Shown here: positions 23,523 to 34,502 of the stretch, piece after piece | Layout: each line of letters starts with the position of its first letter | How positions within the stretch are numbered: the stretch's first letter is position 1 | Origin: Klebsiella indica | GTDB lineage: Bacteria; Pseudomonadota; Gammaproteobacteria; Enterobacterales; Enterobacteriaceae | Assembly: GCF_005860775.1 (NCBI RefSeq) | Contig: NZ_VCHQ01000034.1 | Span: 1 to 64,000, forward strand | Direction of reading: 5' to 3' | DNA length: 64,000 nucleotides | Program-made: the position numbers and the translations under genes | Notes under the pieces: model-generated | Databases searched by the model: none | What the model was told of the DNA's origin: nothing | The model's input: the letters and a program-made list of their open reading frames with translations, nothing else

Positions 23523-24449
23523 TCAGGCGCCTCCGCGGCCATGCATCCCCTGATAAATTTTTGCTACGCCGACGAAATACTCAGTCAGGTAGTTAATGCA
23601 CACCTGTACTTTCAGCGGCAGTTTATCTTTCTCGGTATACAATGCGTAAACCGGGCGCGGATCTGACTGATAGCTCGGTAGCAGGATCTCGATTTCACCA
23701 CGGTTTATCTCGTCGATCGCCCACATTATCGGGACATATGCCACCCCGACGCCCGCTGTCAGCCAGCGGACCAGCGTCATGGGATCATTAGTGACAAAAC
23801 GCCCCTGAGGGATCAGTTTGGTTGAGATCCCTTCCGGGGCGATGATTTCGAATTCATTATCAGGCCGTACACTGTATTCAAGCCAGGAGTGGCTGGCGAG
23901 ATCTGTCGGCTTTTCCGGATACCCGGCGTGCTGAAGATAGTTTTTCGCCGCGCAGAGTACCATCGGCATAGAGCCCAGGCGGCGGGAAAAGAGGCTGGAG
24001 TCCTGTAGCGCGCCAACGCGAATCACCACATCCAGGCCATCGGCAATCAGGTCTGGCGCAGGGATGCCGGTGACCAGGTTTATCGATAATCCCGGGTACT
24101 CTTTGAGCATTTCCGCCGTTATGCTGGCCAGGACATTCTGTGCCATCGTTGAAGAGCAGCCGATACGAAGCGTACCGATAGGTGTATTGTTAAATGCATA
24201 CAGCTGTTCATGGACATCCTGAACTTCGAACAACATTCGCCGACAGCCTTGATAATAGATTTTTCCTGCTTCTGTTAAGCCAAGGCTACGGGTACTGCGA
24301 TTAAGTAGCTTCACCTGTAGTTCATCTTCCAGTTTGGCAACTGTCTGGCTGATGGATGAAACGCTCATCTGGAGCTGGCGCGCCGCGGCGGTAAACGAAC
24401 CGAGTTCGACCACTCTGGCAAAAATGGACATACGTTTTAGTCGTTCCAT
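23523..24449 (-). CDS. aaeR: LysR-type regulator AaeR
   Basis: A 308-residue LysR-family transcription factor. The N-terminal winged helix-turn-helix shows GSFTAAARQLQMSVSSISQTVAKLE, and the C-terminal part is the substrate-binding effector domain. It activates the divergent aaeXAB operon in response to aromatic carboxylic acids such as p-hydroxybenzoate (also described as QseA in pathogens). The divergent neighbour supports this assignment. Confidence 0.95.
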   Translation of the reverse strand: MERLKRMSIFARVVELGSFTAAARQLQMSVSSISQTVAKLEDELQVKLLNRSTRSLGLTEAGKIYYQGCRRMLFEVQDVHEQLYAFNNTPIGTLRIGCSSTMAQNVLASITAEMLKEYPGLSINLVTGIPAPDLIADGLDVVIRVGALQDSSLFSRRLGSMPMVLCAAKNYLQHAGYPEKPTDLASHSWLEYSVRPDNEFEIIAPEGISTKLIPQGRFVTNDPMTLVRWLTAGVGVAYVPIMWAIDEINRGEIEILLPSYQSDPRPVYALYTEKDKLPLKVQVCINYLTEYFVGVAKIYQGMHGRGGA

Positions 24450-24580
24450 TATTCACTCTGGGTTAAAAGTGATTTAGATCACACAATATAGATAAGGCTG
24501 CAATTATTACGTTACTATATTGTTAGCTAAATAATAAACGCATCGCATATACCACCTGTACGCTTCTTATCAAGGTCATC
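24450..24580. promoter_or_regulatory. aaeR-aaeX divergent control region with a CRP-like site
   Basis: A 131-base AT-rich intergenic region. AGTGA-TTTAGA-TCACA at 24468-24483 fits the CRP consensus TGTGA-N6-TCACA at nine of ten positions. The rest presumably holds the AaeR-binding site and the aaeX promoter; repeated TTATTA/TAATAA blocks are seen at 24500-24540. CRP control is inferred. Confidence 0.6.
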
Positions 24581-24784
24581 ATGAGTCTGTTTCCTGTCAT
24601 TGTGATTTTCGGCTTGTCATTTCCGCCGATCTTCTTTGAATTGCTATTGTCGCTGGCTATCTTCTGGCTGGTGCATCGCTTGCTGGTTCCGACCGGCATC
24701 TATGATTTTGTCTGGCACCCGGCGTTGTTTAATACCGCGCTGTATTGCTGCCTGTTTTATCTGATATCGCGTTTGTTCGTTTGA
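24581..24784 (+). CDS. aaeX: Small membrane protein AaeX
   Basis: A 67-residue protein with two hydrophobic segments (DUF1656), nearly identical to E. coli AaeX. It is the first gene of the aaeXAB aromatic-acid efflux operon. Its own role is unclear and it is dispensable for efflux in E. coli. It ends 7 bases before aaeA. Confidence 0.95.
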
Positions 24785-24791
24785 GGTTGAT

Positions 24792-25724
24792 GTGAAAACA
24801 CTAACAAGAAATACCCTCCGTACCGCAATCACAGTGATACTGGTTATCTTTGCATTTTTCGCTATTTTCCGCGCATGGGTGTATTACACCACTTCACCCT
24901 GGACACGCGACGCGCGTTTTAGTGCGGATATTGTGGCCATCGCCCCGGATGTGTCCGGCCTGATTTCACAGGTGAATGTAAAGGATAACCAACTGGTTAA
25001 GAAAGACCAGATCTTGTTCGTCATTGACCAGCCGCGATATCAGAAAGCGTTAGCCGAAGCGGAAGCTGATGTCTCCTATTACCAGACCGAGGCGCGAGAG
25101 AAGCGCGCGGAAGCCAGCCGCCGTAATCGTCTTGGCGTACAGGCGATGTCCCGGGAGGAGATCGATCAGGCAAATAACGCTCTGCAAACCGTTGAGCAGC
25201 AACTGGCCAAAGCAATAGCAAGCCGCGATCTGGCAAAGCTGGATCTCGCCCGTACGGTGATTCGTGCGCCTGCTGATGGGTGGGTGACCAACCTGAACGT
25301 TTACAGCGGCGAGTTCATCACGCGCGGCTCAACGGCCGTTGCGCTGGTGAAGCAGAATACTTTTTATGTCATGGCCTATCTTGAAGAGACCAAGCTTGAG
25401 GGCGTGCGTCCCGGTTACCGGGCCGAAATCACGCCATTGGGAAGCGGGCATATTCTTAAAGGTACTGTAGATAGCATCGCGGCAGGGGTTACTAATACCA
25501 GCAGCAGTAGTGATGCAAAAGGGCTGGCTTCGATTGATTCTAATCTTGAATGGGTACGCCTTGCACAGCGCGTACCGGTGCGCATTCATCTTGATCATCA
25601 GCAGGGTAATCTCTGGCCTGCGGGAACCACCGCGACGGTAGTGATTACGGGGAAAAAAGATCGTGATATCCGCAAGGCGAACATCTTCCAGAAACTGGCG
25701 ATGCGCCTGCGTGAGTTCGGTTAA
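24792..25724 (+). CDS. aaeA: p-Hydroxybenzoic acid efflux membrane-fusion protein AaeA
   Basis: A 310-residue HlyD/EmrA-type membrane-fusion protein with one N-terminal membrane segment (about 12-30). A biotinyl-lipoyl half ([19 protein letters not shown]), a coiled-coil hairpin (about 85-145) and a second lipoyl half ([20 protein letters not shown]) follow. It joins AaeB to an outer-membrane channel for export of hydroxylated aromatic acids. The start is a GTG, as in E. coli. aaeB follows after 5 bases. Confidence 0.96.
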   Translation: MKTLTRNTLRTAITVILVIFAFFAIFRAWVYYTTSPWTRDARFSADIVAIAPDVSGLISQVNVKDNQLVKKDQILFVIDQPRYQKALAEAEADVSYYQTEAREKRAEASRRNRLGVQAMSREEIDQANNALQTVEQQLAKAIASRDLAKLDLARTVIRAPADGWVTNLNVYSGEFITRGSTAVALVKQNTFYVMAYLEETKLEGVRPGYRAEITPLGSGHILKGTVDSIAAGVTNTSSSSDAKGLASIDSNLEWVRLAQRVPVRIHLDHQQGNLWPAGTTATVVITGKKDRDIRKANIFQKLAMRLREFG

Positions 25725-25729
25725 TCGTT

Positions 25730-27697
25730 ATGGGGATCTTCACGATTGACCCTCGGCATCTCCGGTTTGCCGTTAAGTTAGCCTGCGCGGTGGTGCTGGC
25801 ATTATTCGTCGGTTTCCACTTCCAACTGGAAACGCCGCGCTGGGCAGTACTGACCGCGGCGATTGTCGCCGCAGGGCCAGCATTTGCCGCCGGGGGAGAG
25901 CCTTACTCTGGGGCGATTCGCTATCGCGGGATGCTGCGTATCATCGGCACTTTTATCGGTTGCTTTGCCGCGCTGGCGATTACAATGTTGATGATCCGCG
26001 CACCGCTGCTTATGTTGCTGGTTTGCTGCCTGTGGGCGGGATTCTGCACCTGGATTTCATCACTGGTACGAGTAGAAAACTCTTATGCCTGGGGGCTGGC
26101 GGGTTATACCGCGCTTATCATTATCATCACTATCCATGAAGAGCCGATGCTGGCGCCACAATTTGCCGTCGAACGCTGCAGCGAAATTGTGGTTGGTATC
26201 GTCAGTGCAATCATGGCCGACCTGGTGTTTTCACCGCGTTCGATAAAAAAAGAGATCGACCTTGAGCTGGATAATCTGCTGATTGCGCAATATCGTCTGA
26301 TGCAGCTTTGCGTGGCCCACGGCGACAAAGAGGAAACCGACAGCGCCTGGGGCGCGCTGGTTCGCCGAACAAATGCAATGGAAGGCATGCGCAGTAATTT
26401 GATCATGGAGTCTTCACGCTGGGCAAAGGCCAATCAGCGCCTGAAGGCAATCAATACCCTTTCGTTGACTTTAATTACCCAGGCCTGTGAAACCTATTTA
26501 ATTCAGAATACACGGCCTGAGATGGTTACCAGTGATTACCGTGAACTGTTTGCCGAGCCGGTTGAAACCGTTCAGGATGTGCACCGACAACTCAAGCGCA
26601 TGCGCCGTTTTCTTACCTGGAAAGGGGAGCATAATACGCCGGTGACGATTTACAGTTGGGTTGGTGCTGCGACGCGTTATTTGTTATTAAAACGAGGCGT
26701 TGTCGGTAATACTAAAATCAGCCGTATTGAGGATGAGGTGCTACAGGGCGAGGTGGTTGTTAAAGCTGAGTCTGCTGAGCGTCATCATGCGATGGTCAAC
26801 TTCTGGCGTACTTCGATCTCTTGTATCCTTGGTACGCTGTTCTGGCTGTGGACCGGCTGGACTTCGGGGAGTGGGGCAATGGTGATGATTGCTGTCGTCA
26901 CCTCGCTGGCGATGCGTCTGCCCAATCCGCGGATGGTGGCGATTGATTTCCTTTATGGCACGCTGGCCGCTTTGCCGTTGGGCGCACTGTTTTTCCTTGT
27001 GATCATGCCTGCGACCCAGCAAAGTATGCTGTTATTATGCATCAGCCTTGCGGCGATGGCGTTTTTTATCGGCATTGAGGTACAAAAACGGCGGCTGGGA
27101 TCGCTGGGGGCGCTGGCCAGCACGATCAATATTCTGGTGCTCGATAATCCGATGCAGTTTGAGTTTAACCAGTTCCTCGATAGCGCATTAGGGCAGATCG
27201 TGGGATGTTTCCTCGCGCTGATGGTCATATTGCTGGTGCGCGATAATTCGCGGGCCCGCACCGGGAGGGTCCTGCTCAACCAGTTTGTCTCCGCGGCAGT
27301 GTCGTCGCTGACGACCAATATGACACGGCGTAAAGAGAACCATTTACCGGCACTCTATCGCCAGCTTTTTCTATTGCTGAATAAGTTTCCGGGCGATATC
27401 GCCCGTTTTCGTCTGGCGCTGACCCTGATCATCGCACATCAGCGTTTGCGTGATGCGCCGGTTCCCATAAACGATGATTTGTCGGCGTTTCATCGGCAGC
27501 TACGTCGTACGGCGGATCGCGTTATTTCCGCCAGTAATGATGATAAGCGGCGCTACTATTTTACCCGTCTGCTTAATGAGCTGGATATTTATCAGCAAAA
27601 ATTGCAGCAATGGGACGCGTCTGGGCAGGTGACCGAACCTGTACGCAGGCTGGTGGAGGTACTCCATAAATATCAGCATGTTCTCACCAGCAGTTAG
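25730..27697 (+). CDS. aaeB: p-Hydroxybenzoic acid efflux pump subunit AaeB
   Basis: A 655-residue inner-membrane transporter of the aromatic acid exporter/FUSC family. Two hydrophobic blocks (about residues 15-165 and 365-505) are separated by, and followed by, cytoplasmic regions. Length equals E. coli AaeB. It is thought to relieve the cell of excess aromatic carboxylates together with AaeA. Confidence 0.96.
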   Translation: MGIFTIDPRHLRFAVKLACAVVLALFVGFHFQLETPRWAVLTAAIVAAGPAFAAGGEPYSGAIRYRGMLRIIGTFIGCFAALAITMLMIRAPLLMLLVCCLWAGFCTWISSLVRVENSYAWGLAGYTALIIIITIHEEPMLAPQFAVERCSEIVVGIVSAIMADLVFSPRSIKKEIDLELDNLLIAQYRLMQLCVAHGDKEETDSAWGALVRRTNAMEGMRSNLIMESSRWAKANQRLKAINTLSLTLITQACETYLIQNTRPEMVTSDYRELFAEPVETVQDVHRQLKRMRRFLTWKGEHNTPVTIYSWVGAATRYLLLKRGVVGNTKISRIEDEVLQGEVVVKAESAERHHAMVNFWRTSISCILGTLFWLWTGWTSGSGAMVMIAVVTSLAMRLPNPRMVAIDFLYGTLAALPLGALFFLVIMPATQQSMLLLCISLAAMAFFIGIEVQKRRLGSLGALASTINILVLDNPMQFEFNQFLDSALGQIVGCFLALMVILLVRDNSRARTGRVLLNQFVSAAVSSLTTNMTRRKENHLPALYRQLFLLLNKFPGDIARFRLALTLIIAHQRLRDAPVPINDDLSAFHRQLRRTADRVISASNDDKRRYYFTRLLNELDIYQQKLQQWDASGQVTEPVRRLVEVLHKYQHVLTSS

Positions 27698-27773
27698 CAG
27701 CGAATCACTATACTTAATCATCAGAGTAACGACTCTACCACCAGCGTGCAGAGAGACGCCGGATCAGGGGAGA

Positions 27774-27800
27774 TATACCCAAAATAATTCGGGTTGCAGG
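27774..27800. repeat. Dispersed enteric repeat, copy 2
   Basis: TATACCCAAAATAATTCGGGTTGCAGG in two overlapping pieces is a well-known short enteric intergenic repeat. It aligns without gaps to the copies at 21761 and 58825 (shared skeleton TACCC...ATA.TTC..GTTGCA). It lies directly upstream of yhcO, so the yhcO ribosome-binding site abuts it. Confidence 0.65.
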
Positions 27801-27819
27801 TGTGGACAGGATGCGTGTG

Positions 27820-28095
27820 ATGATGACTTATACCTTTGACTTTGATGGCATAATCGAGCAGCAGGATTTTTATCGCCAGTTTTCGCGTACCTTTGCTTTA
27901 GAACGTGAGAAAGTGAATAACCTTGATTCGCTGTGGGACGCGGTGACCGGCGGGTTGCTGCCAGTACCGCTGGAGATTCAGTTTATTCATTTAAACGATA
28001 ATCAGCGTCGGCGATTTGGCGCATTAATTTTGCTGTTTGATGAAGCGGAAGAAGAGCTGGAAGGCGCGCTGCGTTTTAATCTGCGTCAGGCATAA
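27820..28095 (+). CDS. yhcO: Barstar-family protein YhcO
   Basis: A 91-residue acidic protein of the barstar (barnase-inhibitor) fold family, related to E. coli YhcO (90 residues). The conserved stretch [20 protein letters not shown] is split-visible at the C-terminus. No ribonuclease partner lies nearby and the function is unknown. The ATG at 27820 is chosen for its ACAGG site at 27806-27810; in-frame starts at 27802 (GTG), 27811 and 27823 are possible. Confidence 0.85.
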   Translation: MMTYTFDFDGIIEQQDFYRQFSRTFALEREKVNNLDSLWDAVTGGLLPVPLEIQFIHLNDNQRRRFGALILLFDEAEEELEGALRFNLRQA

Positions 28096-28099
28096 AAAG

Positions 28100-28139
28100 G
28101 CCCCTGACAGAGCAGGGGCAAGTCGTCGGATAAGACGAC
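28100..28139. terminator. Two adjacent hairpins between yhcO and the yhcN paralogue
   Basis: Hairpin one has arms GCCCCTG and CAGGGGC (28100-28119). Hairpin two has arms GTCGTC and GACGAC (28122-28139). They lie between convergent genes and probably end transcription from both sides. A long U-tract is lacking on the plus side (AAGTCG), while on the minus side the first hairpin is followed by CCTTTTTATG. Confidence 0.7.
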
Positions 28140-28145
28140 GAGGGT

Positions 28146-28412
28146 TTATTTGTACAACTCAGCCGTTGCGTGCCAGCTATCGCCAGTACGGGCTTCAATA
28201 ATACGGTAGCTGCTGGCGCCTTCTTTCTCGGCCTTAGCCGCCAGTTGTTGACGCATATCCATCGGGGCGCTGCCTACCTGAGAAATAGAGACGGTACCCA
28301 TGGACTGCAGATTTTGTGCCTGCTCTGCGTTCACTTGGTTGACTGCCGCATTCGCGCCGAAAGAGAGAACGGATGCCAGTCCCAGGGATGCGATAATCAT
28401 TGCGCTTTTCAT
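28146..28412 (-). CDS. YhcN paralogue, periplasmic DUF1471 protein
   Basis: An 88-residue secreted protein of the YhcN/BhsA/McbA (DUF1471) family. The signal peptide MKSAMIIASLGLASVLSFGANA is cleaved before AVNQV. The mature part has the family core IGTVS-type strand, SPMDMR-like PMDMRQQL helix and SYRIIEA...WHATAELYK. It matches the neighbouring gene at 41 of 62 aligned mature positions by hand count, which points to tandem duplication. Such proteins respond to acid, peroxide or biofilm signals in E. coli. RBS GGAGAAAAG precedes the chosen ATG. Confidence 0.88.
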   Translation of the reverse strand: MKSAMIIASLGLASVLSFGANAAVNQVNAEQAQNLQSMGTVSISQVGSAPMDMRQQLAAKAEKEGASSYRIIEARTGDSWHATAELYK

Positions 28413-28514
28413 GATCTTTTCTCCAACCTTAGTCATTGCAGCGGCAGGAGGTTGCGATCAACCTGGCCGCTGAAGAGATTCTGTATTCAGTTAATTATCA
28501 ACTCTCATTAAATC

Positions 28515-28778
28515 TTATTGATAAAGTTCAGCCGTGGCGTGCCACTGGTCACCAGCGTGCGCTTCGATAATGCGATAAGAAGAAGCTCCTTTTTCTTGCG
28601 CTTTCTGGTTCAGCATTTCGCGCATGTCCATCGGGGAGGAACTGACTGCGCTAACGGAAACGGTACCGATGGCCTGCCGGCCTTGAGCCTGTTCGCCGTT
28701 GATAACATCAGCGGCGAAAGCACCAAAAGAGAGGACAGAGAGGATGCTCAGTATTGCTACAGTGGTTTTGATTTTCAT
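28515..28778 (-). CDS. yhcN: Periplasmic stress protein YhcN
   Basis: An 87-residue DUF1471 protein, clearly the orthologue of E. coli YhcN: same length, same signal peptide start MKIKTTVA, and mature segments GTVSVS, SSPMDMREML and GDQWHATAELY. E. coli YhcN is induced by cytoplasmic acid and peroxide. It reads towards its paralogue on the same strand with a 102-base gap. The start follows GACGAGGTC; the longer upstream frame has no family support. Confidence 0.93.
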   Translation of the reverse strand: MKIKTTVAILSILSVLSFGAFAADVINGEQAQGRQAIGTVSVSAVSSSPMDMREMLNQKAQEKGASSYRIIEAHAGDQWHATAELYQ

Positions 28779-29132
28779 GATATTGACCTCGTCGAATCTT
28801 TTTGTCAGGGGCTTTTGTTTCGTGACCCCTATCACAAAATCAAGTATACACTAATAACTGAAAATATTAATACCGTGCTAATTATTTCTATCAATAATGA
28901 TTACAAAGAAGTATCTTTCTTATAACGTATAAGAATTACAAATATCATCGTTTGGCCGTTATTACCTGATATATTCAATTAAATCATTATGATAGATGGA
29001 TTTGATCTTTTGTGCGTTTTAGACTGAACCATTAGGTAAAGGAATGTATAGAGGCGAAAAAACACACAAAATGTTAAAGAAATGATAATTTTTTGAAAGG
29101 CATCCCCCTGGCGCTAACCAGAGGGACGTCGT
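28779..29132. other. AT-rich gap between yhcN and argR
   Basis: A 354-base gap with no convincing ORF. It should contain the yhcN promoter (minus strand) near 28800-28900. An imperfect hairpin (CCCCCTGGCGCTAACCAGAGGG, seen as two arms at 29104-29125) just after the argR stop is the likely argR terminator. The centre (28850-29090) is markedly AT-rich, as in silenced or regulatory DNA. Confidence 0.55.
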
Positions 29133-29606
<474 letters not shown>

Positions 29607-29636
29607 TCACCCAATTATGGTGGTAAAAACCGTCTT

Positions 29637-29668
29637 ATTATGCATAAGAATGCATTTTTATGCAAATA
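29637..29668 (-). promoter_or_regulatory. ARG boxes of the argR promoter
   Basis: TTATGCATAAGAATGCAT followed by TTTTATGCAAATAAT gives two tandem imperfect palindromes resembling the ARG-box consensus TNTGAATWWWWATTCANW. They lie 34-65 bases upstream of the argR start and overlap its probable promoter, the expected place for autorepression by ArgR. Confidence 0.75.
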
Positions 29669-30953
<1,285 letters not shown>

Positions 30954-30969
30954 CGTTTAACGAAAAGGG

Positions 30970-30996
30970 AAGCCGGGGCCTGCGCTCCGGCTTTTT
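30970..30996 (+). terminator. mdh terminator
   Basis: Hairpin AAGCCGGGGCCTGCGCTCCGGCTT in two arms (AAGCCGGGGC / GCTCCGGCTT) followed by TTTTA, 17 bases after the mdh stop. Confidence 0.88.
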
Positions 30997-31226
30997 ACGC
31001 GCTTCTCTGGCTCCTTAATGACTGCAAATCTGTCTTTTGACTGGCAGGTGCCAGCGAGAGCTATGGCAAAAGTCGCTCCGGGATGTTTGCATGAATGATG
31101 CCGCGGGAACATCAGATCGCGTGGCCTGTGTGGTGGTCGCTGATGACCGTAACCGGGTTTCTGGTCAGATCCCCGGTCAGGGCTAAATTTGCTGACTAAA
31201 AGCGTTCCCTTGTCCGGGCGAGCTTG
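30997..31226. other. Unassigned stretch between convergent mdh and degS
   Basis: This 230-base stretch has no convincing gene. In E. coli the gap between these convergent genes is short as I remember it, and in S. Typhimurium a tartrate/oxaloacetate gene cluster is inserted here. Short open frames exist (for example ATG at 31091, 31 codons) but none is recognised. It could be non-coding drift or a scar; nothing in it identifies an origin. Confidence 0.5.
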
Positions 31227-32288
31227 TTAATTTGTTGCCGGATATTCCTGTACGATGACATGCAGGGTGATTTTTTTATCGTCACGCATAATGACCACCG
31301 GAATTTCCGATCCCGGGCGAATCTCCGCCACCTGATCCATGGTTTCCAGCGCCGAAACGGCTGGCTTATTGTTAACCGAGATAATCACGTCGTTGGCGCG
31401 GATCCCCGCCAGGGCGGCTGGCCCATCCGGTGCGACGCTGTTCACCACGATCCCCTGGATCTGATCGAGACTGCCGCCACCTTGCGTATGCAGTGGCGCA
31501 ATCTCTCGACCACTGATACCTATGTAGCCACGGATGACGCGACCATCACGGATCAGCTTATCCATAATCTTGGTTGCCAGTTGAAAAGGAATGGCAAAAC
31601 CGATCCCCTCCGGCGTTTCGCCATCGTTACTTTTATCAAATGAAAGGGTGTTGATCCCCATCAGTTCGCCCAGCGAATTCACCAGCGCGCCGCCGGAGTT
31701 ACCGTGGTTGATTGACGCGTCGGTCTGCAGGAAGTTCTGCCGTCCGGTGGGGTTGAGGCCGATACGACCGGTGGCGCTGATAATTCCCTGGGTAATGGTC
31801 TGCCCGAGGTTGTACGGGTTACCAATCGCCAGCACGACGTCACCAATATGCGGCACACGTTTTGGGTTAATCGGGATGACAGGCAGGCCACCGCTGGCGT
31901 TGATTTTTAACACCGCCAGATCGGTAAGGGAGTCGGAACCGACCAGGAGCGCTTCAAAAACCCGACCATCCTGCAATGCGACGATAATCTGGTCCGCATC
32001 GTTAATAACGTGCTTATTCGTCAGAATATAACCACGTTGGTCCATTATGACACCGGACCCGAGAGTCAACTGATTATGGCTGCTGCTATTAAGGGCGCGA
32101 TTATAGACGTTGACCACCGCAGGGGCGGCGCGACGAACGGCAGAATTATAGCTGGCGGGGGATTCATCCGCGCTATCGTACTCTGTGGTCGGCGAAAGGT
32201 GCCATTGGCGTAGCGAAGGCATAACGGCCAATAATACTCCCCCGACGATCAGACCGATGATTATCGAACGTAAAAGCTTTCCAGGCAT
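31227..32288 (-). CDS. degS: Periplasmic serine endoprotease DegS
   Basis: A 353-residue HtrA-family protease anchored by one N-terminal membrane segment (about residues 5-24). It senses misfolded porin C-termini through its PDZ domain and makes the first cut in anti-sigma factor RseA, which releases sigma-E. The catalytic triad is in TNKHVINDADQ, SLTDLAVLKI and NHGNSGGALVN. One PDZ domain follows (about 255-350). The HNQL-LGSGV region is about three residues shorter than in E. coli. MPGKLLRS is chosen as the start by alignment. Confidence 0.96.
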   Translation of the reverse strand: MPGKLLRSIIIGLIVGGVLLAVMPSLRQWHLSPTTEYDSADESPASYNSAVRRAAPAVVNVYNRALNSSSHNQLTLGSGVIMDQRGYILTNKHVINDADQIIVALQDGRVFEALLVGSDSLTDLAVLKINASGGLPVIPINPKRVPHIGDVVLAIGNPYNLGQTITQGIISATGRIGLNPTGRQNFLQTDASINHGNSGGALVNSLGELMGINTLSFDKSNDGETPEGIGFAIPFQLATKIMDKLIRDGRVIRGYIGISGREIAPLHTQGGGSLDQIQGIVVNSVAPDGPAALAGIRANDVIISVNNKPAVSALETMDQVAEIRPGSEIPVVIMRDDKKITLHVIVQEYPATN

Positions 32289-32373
32289 GATGCAGATATC
32301 GTTGGTGAATGGACAGTCGCAGCATAACACGACTTATCCGGACATCGCACGGTATGCGATGTCCGGAAGCGAG

Positions 32374-33741
32374 TTAATGCAGGAGCAGATAAATGCTTTC
32401 ATTACCGCGGATAACGTTCAGCGCGATGACCGTTGGTTTGTTTTCCAGCATTTTTCGCAGTTCCGCAATGGAATGAATACGCTCTCGGTTGAGGCCGATA
32501 ATCATATCGTCTTTATGTAGCCCTGCCTGCGCCGCAGGACTGCCTTTATCGACGCTATCAATGAGCACGCCCTGAGTTCCATCTTTCATCTTACCGTCGC
32601 TTAATGATGCACCCTGTAAGGCGGGAGTAATGAGCTCCGCGCTGGCGGTTGATGAGGTGCTCTTATCCAGCGTGACATCGACATCAATATTTTTACCGTC
32701 ACGCAGCAGCCCTAACTTCACTTTGGTTCCGGGTTCTGTGGTCGCGATGCGGGAACGCAGTTCGGCGAAGCTACTGAGCGGTTTGCCGTTCAGGCTGACG
32801 ATAACGTCACCGGATTTGACCCCTGCCTTCGCGGCGCCGGAGCCTGGCAGAACTTCGCTGACAAATGCGCCGCGCTGAACGTTAAGGTTCATCGCTTTGG
32901 CGATATCCGCGCTCATCTCCATGCCTTTAATCCCCAGCAGACCGCGTTTGATTTCACCAAATTGGATCAGCTGCTGGGCAAGGGTTCTGGCCATATTGCT
33001 TGGGATCGCAAAACCAATGCCGATGCTGCCGCCGCTCGGGGCCAGAATAGCGGTGTTGATACCGATCAGCTCACCGTTGAGATTTAATAGCGCACCGCCA
33101 GAGTTGCCGCGGTTGATGGAAGCATCGGTCTGAATGAAGTTTTCCAGCCCCTCAAGGTTCAGCCCGCTACGCCCGAGGGCGGAAATAATCCCGGAAGTGG
33201 CGGTTTGTCCGAGACCGAACGGGTTGCCAACGGCGACGGCGAAATCCCCCACCCGCAGTTTGTCAGAATCGGCAATTGCGATTTGGGTCAGATTACTGGG
33301 TTTTTGTATCTGCAGCAGGGCGATATCACTCTGTTCATCGCTGCCGACCAGCTTTGCGTCAAATTCGCGGCCATCATTGAGCTGGACGCTGATTTTCTGC
33401 GCGTGGGCGATGACGTGATTATTGGTTAACACGTAGCCTTTCGCCGCATTAATAATGACGCCGGACCCAAGGCCTTCAAAAGGCTGAGCCTGCTCTTGCG
33501 GCACGTTGTCGCCAAAATACTTTTTCAACTCTTCCGGCATATTCTGGGTCGGCGAGGCCGAGCCTTCGACCTGTATGCTGACCACCGCCGGTAACACTTT
33601 TTCCAGCATCGGCGCAAGGCTTGGCAATGCGCCCTGACCGGGAACCTGTGTCGGTAATGATGCCGCAGCCGGAGGTAAGGCGGACAACGATAACCCAATG
33701 CTTAACGCTAACGCACTCAACAGCAAAGTCTGTTTCTTCAT
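32374..33741 (-). CDS. degQ: Periplasmic serine endoprotease DegQ
   Basis: A 455-residue HtrA-family protease/chaperone, the closest relative of DegP. Signal peptide MKKQTLLLSALALSIGLSLS...AAA. The catalytic triad is in TNNHVIAHAQ, QSDIALLQI and NRGNSGGALLN. Two PDZ domains follow (about 260-350 and 370-455). Length equals E. coli DegQ; the frame remains open for 123 codons upstream but that part reads as nonsense. degS lies 85 bases downstream and has its own start signals. Confidence 0.97.
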   Translation of the reverse strand: MKKQTLLLSALALSIGLSLSALPPAAASLPTQVPGQGALPSLAPMLEKVLPAVVSIQVEGSASPTQNMPEELKKYFGDNVPQEQAQPFEGLGSGVIINAAKGYVLTNNHVIAHAQKISVQLNDGREFDAKLVGSDEQSDIALLQIQKPSNLTQIAIADSDKLRVGDFAVAVGNPFGLGQTATSGIISALGRSGLNLEGLENFIQTDASINRGNSGGALLNLNGELIGINTAILAPSGGSIGIGFAIPSNMARTLAQQLIQFGEIKRGLLGIKGMEMSADIAKAMNLNVQRGAFVSEVLPGSGAAKAGVKSGDVIVSLNGKPLSSFAELRSRIATTEPGTKVKLGLLRDGKNIDVDVTLDKSTSSTASAELITPALQGASLSDGKMKDGTQGVLIDSVDKGSPAAQAGLHKDDMIIGLNRERIHSIAELRKMLENKPTVIALNVIRGNESIYLLLH

Positions 33742-33913
33742 TAGATGCTGGCTCTCATAACCTGAGGTGTATGGAAAACGTCCCGAATAGCCTGATGTTA
33801 TTGAATTTTCGATCAGGTAACAATGTGATCGATGTTTAAATTGTAGCTGGGATGAAAGGGGGAGACGGGCGCAGGAGATACGCCCGGAAAATATTTTTAT
33901 TACTGAGGGCGCA

Positions 33914-34312
33914 TTAGTCGTGTTTGACACCGCCGCGCAGCAGGCCGGACGCGCCTTCAGAATAATCACGCGGCATTTGCACCGGCGCTTGATCGTTGCC
34001 CGCTTCTGACTCCGCCAGTCGGTTACGGAAAGGATTGGCGTCAGCCATGCTGTCCGGCAAAAGGGTACTGGAGCTTTTCGCCATATGCTGGTACAGCTGG
34101 CGATAGTCACGTGCCATGTTATCCAGAAGCTCGGCGCTCTGGGCGAAATGGCTCACCAGTTCTTCACGGTACTCTTCCAGCTCTGCTTTATTCTTTTCCA
34201 GTTCGAATTGCAGAGCCTGTTGTTGGCGTAATTTGCGGTTGCCAAAACGCATAGCGACGGCGCCAATGATAATACCGACAACTAGCCCAATTAGCGCATA
34301 TTCCCAGGTCAT
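33914..34312 (-). CDS. zapG: Cell-envelope/division protein ZapG (YhcB)
   Basis: A 132-residue DUF1043 protein with one N-terminal membrane helix (TWEYALIGLVVGIIIGAVAM), a coiled coil (about 28-85) and a disordered tail ending in EGASGLLRGG. It links lipid, peptidoglycan and division control in E. coli. The ATG at 34312 has GGGAG six bases upstream and gives the E. coli length; the ATG two codons earlier is less likely. Confidence 0.94.
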   Translation of the reverse strand: MTWEYALIGLVVGIIIGAVAMRFGNRKLRQQQALQFELEKNKAELEEYREELVSHFAQSAELLDNMARDYRQLYQHMAKSSSTLLPDSMADANPFRNRLAESEAGNDQAPVQMPRDYSEGASGLLRGGVKHD

Positions 34313-34502
34313 GAACATCTCCCGTTGTTTTGTGGTTCCGTAGGGTGGTTTTGAGGCTCTCCGCCTGCGCCCGATAATGCCACTATAACCGCTAATTCTA
34401 CAGAAGTGGAATCCTGGCGTATCATCGCGTAGTGTAGAACGGCCTTTTTTTCGTCAATCGTGAGCTACGGCACGACGGTTTTCAAGGAATAACAAGTAGA
34501 TC

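Noticed and set aside
27820-28095. YhcO (barstar-like) as the antitoxin of a toxin-antitoxin pair
   Set aside because: No barnase-like ribonuclease gene lies nearby; E. coli yhcO is likewise solitary.
31091-31186. Small ORF (31 codons) between mdh and degS
   Set aside because: No ribosome-binding site, no recognised domain, and other frames there are equally open. Left as unassigned sequence.
33742-34110. N-terminal extension of degQ by 123 codons
   Set aside because: The extension overlaps zapG on the same strand in a different frame and lacks any domain. A proper signal peptide starts at the internal Met.
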